Shown: positions 6,045 through 13,973 of the stretch, one piece after another
Position numbering within the stretch: the stretch's first letter is position 1
How the letters are laid out: each line of letters starts with the position of its first letter
NCBI RefSeq assembly: GCF_029960785.1
Contig: NZ_JASBQE010000121.1
Span: 1 to 33,418, forward strand
Direction of reading: 5' to 3'
Length of the DNA stretch: 33,418 bases
Source: Polyangium sp. 15x6
GTDB lineage: Bacteria > Myxococcota_A > Polyangia > Polyangiales > Polyangiaceae
Program-made: the position numbers and the translations under genes
Notes under the pieces: model-generated
The model's input: only the letters and a program-made list of their open reading frames with translations
Told to the model about the DNA's origin: nothing
Databases searched by the model: none

Positions 6045-8269
6045 CAGGGGCTCATCGCGCTCGCGATGCCGGTGCCGTCGAAGTTCGCCATCAGCGGTGG
6101 GAGGCCGCCGTCGGTGAACATCAGCCGCGAAGACAGGCCCCACTGCGCGGTTCCGAGAGATTGCACCCAGCGCAGCGAGAATTCTTCCCAATCGCCGACG
6201 ATGTCGTCCTTGCCGTCGCCATCGACGTCGGCGACTTGCAACTGATTGATCGTGGTGCTCGTGCTCTTGACGTCATCCCAGTCGGAAAAGCCTGCCCAGG
6301 CGATCGACCAGGATCCCGCGAAGTTGGCGCCGACGGTGAAGATATCGTCCCACCCGTCGCCGTTGAAGTCGCCGATCCTCGTCTGAGACAGGCTGGTCAC
6401 CGGCGACGCGATCTTCAGGCTGCTGAACGCGCCCGTTCCATTCAAGGAGACCTTGAACCTGCCGTCGATGATCGACAGGATGTCCGACGCACCATTGCCG
6501 AGGTTGTCGAACACGACGATGTTGTCTACCGAGGGGCACTCGTCGGTCCGCGTGACCGTGGTCGGCGTGCCTGTGCCGCCCGAGAAGAAACGCCAGGTGC
6601 AGCCATCGATGGCCAGGATGTCCGTCGTGCCGTCATTGTCGAAGTCACCTAGCCTGACGCCCTCCGTCGAGGAAGGCAGTACGGCCAGAGGGACAACCGT
6701 CTGACTATGCCAGGTCGAGCCGACCGACGACGGGATGAAGTAGGTGGACGACAACTCCCCCAGTCCGTTGCGCATCACCAGGAAGATGTCTTCCTTGCCG
6801 TCGCCATTGAAATCGCCAGTCTGGTTGCGTCCTGTCGGGTCCGCGTTGAGGAGCCCCTCGGAGCCTTGGCTGCTCGGCCCATAGTGCGGCGGCCCCACGA
6901 GCGCCGTCCGGCGGCACCAGCGCTCGGTGTTACCGCACTGCTCCAAATCGGTGGCTTCCCAGGTGTTACCACCGTCGTTCCAGACGTTTCCGAGATAATA
7001 CTTCTGGGCGACTCCGCATGCGTGGTCCTCGCATTCCTCAGGATGGTTGGAGCAGTTGTCGAAGTAGTGCGCGCCGGTGAGAGGAATTCCCCTCACATAG
7101 AGAGTGTCCCGCGTCTCCTCCGGGGAGTCCTCCTCGACCGAAAGCCAGATGGTGTTGTCGTGGACCGAGATCTCATCCATCGCATAGCTGCAGTACGCGA
7201 AGCTCTGCACCAGACCGCTGTCTTCGTTGTCCGGGATCTCGAGACGGCCGCTGCACCAAAAGGAGTCGTCGTAACATGCGCCGCATTGTCCCCCGCCGGA
7301 CGACTCACCCCATCCGTGGGTCTGGAATCCGCAGAGCGCCCCGTACACGAGGTTATCTCTGGCTTCGTACCCGAACTCCCCCGATCCATCCGAATCCAGG
7401 ACCACCCGAAGCTGGGAGGCGCGGTTCCATCGGAACATCATATCGAGCTCCCCGTTCACGCCCGGATCGAGCATGGCGACGCCTTGGCCATACCGCCCGT
7501 TCGGCACCCGGGCCCTCGAATGGTGAAGGTAATTGTGATGAACGTCGGTGATATGATCGTCGGAGCCGTTGTTCAGGCCGATGAGGAACTTCCCGAACCC
7601 GGAGATCTCGCAGTTGTCGATCTCCAGGTTGTCGAAGCCATGGTTCACGACGCCCGCGCTCGGCGTGGAATGGAAATAATCGGGATCGATGCCTTCGATA
7701 CGCAACCCCGTGATCCGGACATCGTCGCCGCAGACATGGATGACGCCGCCCCCCTGCGTGGTGCCGTCGGGCTGCTTCAGCCGGAAGCCGGGGGAGTTCC
7801 ACACCATGGGCGAATGGAAGATCCAGTTGGCGCCTCTGCCGCCCGCCAGGGTGACGCCCGCGGGAATGCAGATCGGCTCCTCGAGCTCGATGGTGTCGGT
7901 CGGGTTTCCCAGGCTCCCCAGCATGACGACGTCGCCGCTCACCGCCGTGCCATGCGTCTCGCCAAATTGAGGACAACGAAACTGATCGACGACTTGCGTG
8001 CACCGAAGCAGGTTCTTCAGATCGGCAAAGGTGGCCGGGGTCTTGTTTCCCCCCGTGAAGACGTCGGGATAGCCGCGGCCACCGCCGAAACGCCAGGAGT
8101 CGGTGGTGGCAGGGTTGTCGTGCGGGAAGCTCGGCCAGTTGAACGCCGAGGCGTTCCCAGGGAGGAGCGCGAGCAGCAGGCCCAGGCCGAGCGCCGTGCC
8201 CAAAGCTCCTTTCCTTTCGGCACGCTTTCCGGCCGTCTTGCAATATTCTGGAACGAAACGGTCAAGCAT
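6038..8269 (-). CDS. Secreted beta-helix protein with C-terminal FG-GAP/VCBS repeats
   Basis: This 743-residue protein has a long n-region and a signal peptide ending at NASA-FNWP near residue 42. Residues about 45-470 read as a right-handed parallel beta-helix of the pectate-lyase-like kind, with turns such as VTLAGGRGANW, VRITGLRIEGID, LEIDNCEISGFG and ITDVHHNYLHHS. Many Cys residues suggest disulphides. From about residue 485 there are five FG-GAP-type calcium-binding repeats (DFNGDGKEDIF, DFDNDGTTDIL, NLGNGASDIL, DFNGDGWDDIF, DVDGDGKDDIV), which normally build a beta-propeller or integrin-like domain. It is probably exported and may bind or cleave pectin-like polysaccharide, but catalytic residues are not clear. 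The ATG at 8269 follows AGGAGA. Confidence 0.82.
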   Translation of the reverse strand: MLDRFVPEYCKTAGKRAERKGALGTALGLGLLLALLPGNASAFNWPSFPHDNPATTDSWRFGGGRGYPDVFTGGNKTPATFADLKNLLRCTQVVDQFRCPQFGETHGTAVSGDVVMLGSLGNPTDTIELEEPICIPAGVTLAGGRGANWIFHSPMVWNSPGFRLKQPDGTTQGGGVIHVCGDDVRITGLRIEGIDPDYFHSTPSAGVVNHGFDNLEIDNCEISGFGKFLIGLNNGSDDHITDVHHNYLHHSRARVPNGRYGQGVAMLDPGVNGELDMMFRWNRASQLRVVLDSDGSGEFGYEARDNLVYGALCGFQTHGWGESSGGGQCGACYDDSFWCSGRLEIPDNEDSGLVQSFAYCSYAMDEISVHDNTIWLSVEEDSPEETRDTLYVRGIPLTGAHYFDNCSNHPEECEDHACGVAQKYYLGNVWNDGGNTWEATDLEQCGNTERWCRRTALVGPPHYGPSSQGSEGLLNADPTGRNQTGDFNGDGKEDIFLVMRNGLGELSSTYFIPSSVGSTWHSQTVVPLAVLPSSTEGVRLGDFDNDGTTDILAIDGCTWRFFSGGTGTPTTVTRTDECPSVDNIVVFDNLGNGASDILSIIDGRFKVSLNGTGAFSSLKIASPVTSLSQTRIGDFNGDGWDDIFTVGANFAGSWSIAWAGFSDWDDVKSTSTTINQLQVADVDGDGKDDIVGDWEEFSLRWVQSLGTAQWGLSSRLMFTDGGLPPLMANFDGTGIASAMSPCY

Positions 8270-8393
8270 CGTGGTCTCCTGCGGCCCAGGCGTTCGAGCT
8301 CCCGGACACGCCGCGCGTGCCCCCTATCACGAACGCGCGGTATCCAGGGGGAAAAGCAGGGTTTCCACCACGCCCCGAGGTCCAGGGCCGGGC

Positions 8394-9638
8394 TCAATGC
8401 GACGGTGCCGCGAGGAGCTCGAGCGCGCGCGAAAGAATCGCATCCTCGCCCGGCCCGTCATGCCCGACGAGGTCGACGCGCTCGGGCGGCAGCCAGCGGT
8501 GCCGCGGGGTGCCGTCGACGTGGAAGAGCCGCTCGACCGGGATCGCGAAACGAATTCCGCTTTGGCTCAGGGTGGACGACGTGATTGCGCCCTTGAGCCC
8601 GGCCATGGGCGTGCCGACCACGACGCCCCGGCGCATCGCATCGACGCCGATGGCCATGCCCTCGCCCATGCTCCCCGTCCAGTGATCGACGAGCACGGCG
8701 AGCGGTTTTTCGTACGTGAAAGGGCCACGCGGCAGGACGTACTGGACCCATACCCGGCTCCGCCCCTGCCAGCCGACGCCCGGCAATTCGTGCTTCTGGT
8801 AGGGCAGGGGCTCCCGCACGAAGCGCCCGAGCAGCGCCTCGGCGACGGCGCTGTTGCCGCCGCTCGGCGTGTCGCGCAAGTCCAGCACGAGCGCGCGGCA
8901 ATCGGCGAGCGCGGCGAGCGCGGCGTCGAAGGCGGGGACCAGCGCATCGTCGCCGAGGGAATTGTGAATCCGGAGATAACCGACGCCGCCCGCGAGTTTG
9001 CGCTGCTCGAGCATTCCGTCGCCGGACGGGACCTCGGGGGCGGCGAGGTCGATGTCGCGCGGGCCTTCCGCGGTCACGACGCGGAGGCGGCGCCGTTCGT
9101 CATGGCGTCCGGCGAGGAGGCTGCGCAGCGCCCAGGCCTGCGCCGCGGGGTCGGAGCTCGACGTCCGCAGCCGCTCCACAATGGCCCGCGCGACGGGGAC
9201 GCCGCCGATCGCGACGACCTCCTGTCCCGCACGCAGGCCCGCTCGCGCCGCGGCGCTGCCCGGCCGGACCTGCGTGACGATCGCGCGTGCTCCATCGAGC
9301 TCGGCCCACAGATCCGCGCCGCTCGGCACGAGGCGATACGAATGTTTCGTATTGGTGCCGAGATGCGCATGGGCGTCGTGCAGCTCGTCGAGCACGACCT
9401 CGAAGAGGGCGACCTGGTCCGCTTTGTTGTGGACGCTGTCCGCTCGCGCGGCATACCGCCGGCGCACGGTATCCCAGTTGATCGACTGCTCCCCGAAGTA
9501 GCCGTAATTCTCGCCGATCTCCGCCAATAACTGGTCGACATCTGCCGCGACGCCACGCGGCGCCGAGGCGCAACCGGAGAGCATCGTGAAGAGGGCCATG
9601 GCGAACGAAGCCGCAAAGACGCGCATGCCATGGCCCAT
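8394..9638 (-). CDS. S41-family (C-terminal-processing type) peptidase lipoprotein
   Basis: From ATG 9638 the product has 414 residues with the lipobox LSGC (Cys23); ATG 9626 is an equally possible start, and an upstream in-frame start at 9680 would bury the signal peptide. Residues about 118-160 look PDZ-like ([20 protein letters not shown]). The catalytic domain has [12 protein letters not shown] at about 251-262, then the probable nucleophile Ser323 in [11 protein letters not shown] and the general base Lys349 in GLKGAI; the 26-residue spacing fits S41 peptidases. It should act in the periplasm or on the cell surface. It lies 124 bp upstream of the beta-helix gene on the same strand. Confidence 0.85.
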   Translation of the reverse strand: MGHGMRVFAASFAMALFTMLSGCASAPRGVAADVDQLLAEIGENYGYFGEQSINWDTVRRRYAARADSVHNKADQVALFEVVLDELHDAHAHLGTNTKHSYRLVPSGADLWAELDGARAIVTQVRPGSAAARAGLRAGQEVVAIGGVPVARAIVERLRTSSSDPAAQAWALRSLLAGRHDERRRLRVVTAEGPRDIDLAAPEVPSGDGMLEQRKLAGGVGYLRIHNSLGDDALVPAFDAALAALADCRALVLDLRDTPSGGNSAVAEALLGRFVREPLPYQKHELPGVGWQGRSRVWVQYVLPRGPFTYEKPLAVLVDHWTGSMGEGMAIGVDAMRRGVVVGTPMAGLKGAITSSTLSQSGIRFAIPVERLFHVDGTPRHRWLPPERVDLVGHDGPGEDAILSRALELLAAPSH

Positions 9639-9748
9639 TAGCCGAGCGTCCGTCCTCGTGCAACCGACCTCGGGGAACACCTCGGGGGGAGAGCACGTTT
9701 TCGCGGCCGAGGAAAAGCGATGCGGGGTCCCTGGTTCGGCCTCCCTCG

Positions 9749-10251
9749 TGGCCTTACTCCCCCGAGGAGCGGGCCGTATTCGTCGCCTGTCTGGAGGGAG
9801 CGGCGGACGACGCCTCGTCCCCGCTGCGTGTGCTGCTCGCCATTCGCTCGGACTTCCTTAGCCCCGACGGCAAGCGCATCGTCACCGGCTCCCAGGACAA
9901 GACGACGAGGGGATGGAATGCCGATGGCACGGGCGAGCCCATGGTGCCGATTCACCGGTCAACGGCGTGGCGTGGAGCCCCGATGGCAGGCGCATCGTCA
10001 CCGGGTCCGACGACGGGGTTGTGCGGATATGGACCGACCTCGAACCGCTCCACGGCATCGACGACCCGAAGTTATGGACCGCGACCACCTACTGCATGCC
10101 CATCGAGCGCCGGATGGAGCTCCTGCGCGTGACCGAAGCCATGGCCCGCGAAAACCAGGAAGCCTGCCTGCGCCGCGTCGATTTGCATCTCCATGCCGTG
10201 CATGCGACCCTCCGAAGGCCGCGAGATGATGACCACGCGGTGCTTCGGTGA
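9749..10251 (+). pseudogene. Decayed STAND-NTPase/WD40 protein (internal deletion plus frameshift)
   Basis: The first frame (9749-about 9955) begins in the middle of a STAND NTPase ([31 protein letters not shown]). Immediately after SDFL it jumps to a WD40 blade ([15 protein letters not shown]), where intact family members have several hundred residues of NTPase between these points. The next blade ([20 protein letters not shown]) and the family-typical C-terminus ([20 protein letters not shown]) continue only in the next frame (to 10251), so a frameshift lies near 9950-9960. No start codon context or N-terminus survives. These proteins are usually large signalling or defence-like ATPases, but this copy cannot be functional. 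Confidence 0.8.
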
Positions 10252-10255
10252 AACC

Positions 10256-11053
10256 ATGCGCCACATTGTCTTTTTTGCTTTCCTTGCCCTCCTCGCCGGC
10301 TGCGAAAACCCGCTCCCCGGCACCCATCCAACCGAAAAAGACGCAGGTGTAGACGGCTCCACACCCACGGGACCAGGAATCCTGGGAATCCTGAAGGACC
10401 ACGCGGATCAGCCGATCGGCGGAGGCAAAGTCCTCGCCTGCATGGCGACCCTTTGCCTCTTCGGCGACGCCGCGCCGGACGGCCAATTCCATTTCCCGAT
10501 CGAACCCACGGCCGAGGTCGCATTGAAGACCCTGCCGGACCCGACGGCCACGCCCCGCAAGTCCGCCGCGCTTTGCCCCGTGCGAATCGTCGATTCCTCG
10601 CTGATCGACGTGGGATCGCTCCACGTCCCGAGCCTCCCGGAGGGCGCGCTCCTCGGGCCCGCCGCGCAGGATCCGCAGACCCTCACGGCCGGCGACGGCC
10701 TCGTGCTGACCTTGCGTGTCGCCGATCTCATGCCTTATCTCGGGGATACCCTCGTCGATGTCGCCGCGCGGCGCATTCCGCCGCCCCAAGTTTGCCCGTG
10801 GGTCGTGCCCGAGGGCGAGGAGCTCGTCGCCGTGTATGCCTTGCACCCCTTCGCCGCCGTGAGCGCCTCCCCCATTGCCGTTCGAGCCCCGTCGGATGTA
10901 CCCTCCGGCACGAAAGTTCGATTTCGAACGATCAGCGAGATCGACGGCGCCTTCTCGGAGCCGGTCCCGGGCGAGGCCGATGGCACGAGCGTTGCGACGG
11001 CGCCGCAGATGGGCATCACCGAGCTGACCTGGCTCGTGATATCAAAAGAGTGA
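10256..11053 (+). CDS. Lipoprotein with a carboxypeptidase-regulatory-like domain
   Basis: From ATG 10256 the 265-residue product has a short n-region (MRHI), a hydrophobic core and the lipobox LLAGC at Cys15. ATG 10229 is an alternative in-frame start. After an acidic, Pro/Thr-containing linker, residues about 35-90 (GILGILKDHADQPIGGGKV, ... APDGQFHFPI) resemble the small beta-sandwich carboxypeptidase-regulatory/Cna-B-like fold. The rest (about 100-265) is beta-rich with no family I recognise. It is 22 bp upstream of the beta-propeller/TlpA lipoprotein on the same strand and probably shares its transcript. It starts just after the WD40 pseudogene stop. Confidence 0.75.
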   Translation: MRHIVFFAFLALLAGCENPLPGTHPTEKDAGVDGSTPTGPGILGILKDHADQPIGGGKVLACMATLCLFGDAAPDGQFHFPIEPTAEVALKTLPDPTATPRKSAALCPVRIVDSSLIDVGSLHVPSLPEGALLGPAAQDPQTLTAGDGLVLTLRVADLMPYLGDTLVDVAARRIPPPQVCPWVVPEGEELVAVYALHPFAAVSASPIAVRAPSDVPSGTKVRFRTISEIDGAFSEPVPGEADGTSVATAPQMGITELTWLVISKE

Positions 11054-11075
11054 CCTGGCACAGAAAGGCACGACC

Positions 11076-13001
11076 ATGACGCTTCCTTCGTTGCGACGAA
11101 CAATCTCCCGCACACGCGCCGCGCTCCTCGGCGCATCCTCGCTCCTGCTCATCGCCGGTTGCTCCGACGCCCCGCCGCCGTCCCAGACCCCGGGCCTGAC
11201 ATGCGGAGAGGGCACGCAGGCGGTCGGCCGCGAGTGCGTGCCGACCGCGCTCGAACCCGGGCATTACTTGAGCCCGCTCGTTCAGCTCCAGAACCTGGCC
11301 GAGGTCGGTAGCCATACCGACGAGGTGCGTATCCGCGAGGACAATCTGCTCCTCAATTGCAGCTACACGTTCAACGTGATCGACGCCGAGCACGCGAACG
11401 ACATGGAGGCCCTCACGGGCGAGGGTCTCAAGCATACGATCCCCGGCGATACACGCACGCCCGGTTGCAAGCACCTCGCCTGGGACGAAAACCTCGTCTT
11501 CACCACCCACCTCGGCAACATCCGGAACCCCGCCTTCCTGAGCGGCTGGGACATCACCGATCCCGAGGCGCCCGTGCAGCTCCCGGTCCTCCAGGAGCCC
11601 GGCATCAGCTACGAAGGCGTCGACGTCGCGAATCACCACATCTTCGTCGGCCTCCACGAGAATGGCCTCGGCGTGTACGATTACGACGCGGCCAATGGCT
11701 TCACGCGCGTCGGCAGCCTCGGCGGCTTCACGAATGCGTGGGGCATCGCCGCGCGCGGCAATCACGTGTTCGTCGCCGACGGCATCGGCGGGTTTGCCAC
11801 GGTCGACGCCACGGATCCGGCGAAACCCGTGGAGCTCGGGCGCGTGGCCATCGGCGGCCAGGCCCGCGGCGTCGTCGTCGACGGCAATTTCGCGTATGTG
11901 GCCGCCGGCTCCGCGGGCGTCGCCGTGGTCGACATCGCAGACCTCGCGAGCCCGAAGGTGGTCGGCCGGGCGGAGATGCCCGGCACGGCGCTCCGCATCG
12001 CGTTCTCCGAGGGCCGTATCTTCGTGGCCGCGTGGAATGACGTGCGCGTCTACGACGTGACCACGCCTTCGGCCCCGCGCTTCGTCGCCGCCGTCCGCAT
12101 TCCGCGGCCCTTCGATTACGAGGACGCCGATCGCGAGCTGCCGACGATGCGCACGTTCGGCGTGGCCGCGCGGGGGCAGGACGTCTTCATCGGCGCCTGG
12201 GAAAACCCGTATTCGTACCGCCTCGAGCCGGACCGCCTCGCCCCCAACATTCGCCTCCCCGAGACGTCGGCCCGCCTCGATTTCGGCAAGGTCGCGTCCG
12301 GCGCCTCGAAGACGATCCAGATCCCGGTCACGAACCAGGGCACGGCGCCGCTCACGCTGGTCGACAACTGGATCAGCGGACATGCCTTCAGCGTCGAGCC
12401 GAAGCAGGCCCGGATCGAGCCGGGGGAGACGCTCTCGCTCGAGGTGACGTACGTCGCGTCGTCCGCCGAGGAGGAGGTCGGGTATTTGCTCATCGTCTCG
12501 GACGACCCCGCGGCCCCGGTGCGCAAGGCGTATCTCGTCGGCAATGCGCCGGGCGTGACCCTCGGCAGCCCGCTGCCCGCCACGACGGCGACCATGCTCG
12601 ACGGCACGACGTGGACGTCGGAGGCCTCGGCCGGGAAGGTGCTCTTGCTCAGCTACTTCGCCACGTTCTGCCCGGTCTGCGCGAATCACCTCCCGGACGT
12701 GGAGGAGCGATTCTGGCAGTCGTATCGGGACAAGGGGCTCGAAATCGTCGCCCTGAATCCGCGGGAGACGAGCGACAAGATCGGCGACGTGCAGGCCTAT
12801 TGCGAGAACATCCGGGTCTCCTTTCCGCTCGGCATCGAGGAGCCCGCGAGCACGTACGCGGCCGTGACGACGAACTTCGTCGGGCCCAATCCATTCCCGG
12901 TCGACGTGATCGTCGGCAAGGACGGGACCGTCCGGTACGCGAGCCACGAATACGATCCGGACGCGATGGCCGCGGTGATCGAAGAGCTACTCGCCGAGTG
13001 A
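11076..13001 (+). CDS. Lipoprotein fusion: LVIVD-type beta-propeller repeats, ASH-like domain, TlpA thioredoxin domain
   Basis: This 641-residue lipoprotein has the lipobox LIAGC (Cys29). Residues about 100-390 contain LVIVD-type beta-propeller blades (GVDVANHHIFVGL, GIAARGNHVFVAD, GVVVDGNFAYVAAG, AFSEGRIFVAAW). Residues about 395-490 look like an ASH/HYDIN-type Ig domain (LDFGKVASGASKTIQIPVTN). Residues about 500-641 are a TlpA/ResA-like thioredoxin fold with the active site Cys532-Pro-Val-Cys535 (YFATFCPVCANHLPD) and the cis-Pro loop GPNPFPVDVIV. The last domain would do thiol-disulphide exchange outside the cytoplasm, while the propeller may be a docking surface. It is 22 bp after the upstream lipoprotein gene and probably in the same operon. 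Confidence 0.85.
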   Translation: MTLPSLRRTISRTRAALLGASSLLLIAGCSDAPPPSQTPGLTCGEGTQAVGRECVPTALEPGHYLSPLVQLQNLAEVGSHTDEVRIREDNLLLNCSYTFNVIDAEHANDMEALTGEGLKHTIPGDTRTPGCKHLAWDENLVFTTHLGNIRNPAFLSGWDITDPEAPVQLPVLQEPGISYEGVDVANHHIFVGLHENGLGVYDYDAANGFTRVGSLGGFTNAWGIAARGNHVFVADGIGGFATVDATDPAKPVELGRVAIGGQARGVVVDGNFAYVAAGSAGVAVVDIADLASPKVVGRAEMPGTALRIAFSEGRIFVAAWNDVRVYDVTTPSAPRFVAAVRIPRPFDYEDADRELPTMRTFGVAARGQDVFIGAWENPYSYRLEPDRLAPNIRLPETSARLDFGKVASGASKTIQIPVTNQGTAPLTLVDNWISGHAFSVEPKQARIEPGETLSLEVTYVASSAEEEVGYLLIVSDDPAAPVRKAYLVGNAPGVTLGSPLPATTATMLDGTTWTSEASAGKVLLLSYFATFCPVCANHLPDVEERFWQSYRDKGLEIVALNPRETSDKIGDVQAYCENIRVSFPLGIEEPASTYAAVTTNFVGPNPFPVDVIVGKDGTVRYASHEYDPDAMAAVIEELLAE

Positions 13002-13121
13002 CCCCGCCGCCGCGGCCACTCCCGGTCAGGGCGTGAAGCTTGCGCCGGAAAATACACGTTTTCACGATTGCGAGGAAGCCGGTGGCGGCACCGAGTCCGA
13101 AGGCGCGCTACGCTTCCCCCA

Positions 13122-13973
13122 ATGCTCGCCCGGTCGCGCGTCCTCGCGGTAGGCGCCATGCTCGGCGCTCCCACGCTCCTGCTCGTGTCGTGCGATCGAG
13201 CGCCCAATGCCTCGTCGACGCCCACGGCCGCGCCCACGGCGCAACCGCCCCCGCCTGCATCGAGCGCACCGACCCCTTCCGCCGCTACGCTCCCGCCGCT
13301 CGGCGGTGATTGGCTCGTGCGCCTTCCGCTCGAAGGATTTCGTGAGGCCGTGATCGCGGCGCCCATCGGGACGATATCGCCGCGGCCCGTCCTGATCGGC
13401 GTGCACGGGTCCCGCGATCGCCCCGAATGGGCTTGCGGCGAGTTTCTCGGCGTGACGAAGGGATACCCGTTCATCCTCTGTCCCCACGGAATTGCTCTCC
13501 GCTCCGGGCCGGAGCCGCTGTTCGGGTTCGCGACGTCGGAGGAACTCGAGCGTGAAATCGACGCGGGCCTGAAAGCGCTCCGCGAACGCTTCGGGCCCTA
13601 CGTGGCCGAGGGGCCGATGATTTACGGCGGGTTTTCCCGCGGCGCCTTCCTCGGCGTGCCGATCGTCGCGGATCATCCCGCGCGTTTTCCCGTCGTCGTC
13701 CTCGGCGAGGGAGGACAAAGCTCGTGGACGGACGACCGCGCTTCCCGGTTCGCGCGCGGCGGCGGCAAGCGTGTCCTCTTCGTTTGCTCCACGGCGGCTT
13801 GCGAAACGGCGACGCCGCCCGCGCTCGCCATTTTGACGCGTGCAGGCGTCGAGGCGAAGATGATCACCGCCGGGCACATCGGCCATATCGTCGACGATCG
13901 CGTGGTGACCCTGATCCGCGGTTCGTGGCCGTGGCTCGTGCGCGATCGGACGGGACCGCTCGGGCCCTGGTGA
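13122..13973 (+). CDS. Alpha/beta-hydrolase-like lipoprotein
   Basis: From ATG 13122 the product has 283 residues, a signal peptide with the lipobox LVSC (Cys24), and a Pro/Ala/Ser/Thr linker at about 27-60. The hydrolase-like domain has HGSRDRPEW (about 95-103), the nucleophile elbow Gly-Phe-Ser172-Arg-Gly in MIYGGFSRGAF, and His residues at 252 and 255 in AGHIGHIVDD that could supply the base. The acid is not obvious, so activity is uncertain. An upstream in-frame start (13068) lacks a signal peptide and is disfavoured. Its TGA stop abuts the stop of the convergent hybrid kinase; together they make the palindrome TGATCA (13971-13976). Confidence 0.8.
   Translation: MLARSRVLAVGAMLGAPTLLLVSCDRAPNASSTPTAAPTAQPPPPASSAPTPSAATLPPLGGDWLVRLPLEGFREAVIAAPIGTISPRPVLIGVHGSRDRPEWACGEFLGVTKGYPFILCPHGIALRSGPEPLFGFATSEELEREIDAGLKALRERFGPYVAEGPMIYGGFSRGAFLGVPIVADHPARFPVVVLGEGGQSSWTDDRASRFARGGGKRVLFVCSTAACETATPPALAILTRAGVEAKMITAGHIGHIVDDRVVTLIRGSWPWLVRDRTGPLGPW

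Noticed and set aside
11016-12947. 643-codon minus-strand frame
   Set aside because: It is antisense to the propeller/TlpA lipoprotein and has His/Arg/Asp-rich shadow composition.
13027-13064. CGTGAA/TTCACG pair before the alpha/beta-hydrolase-like lipoprotein
   Set aside because: The arms are only six bases long with a long spacer and no supporting context.
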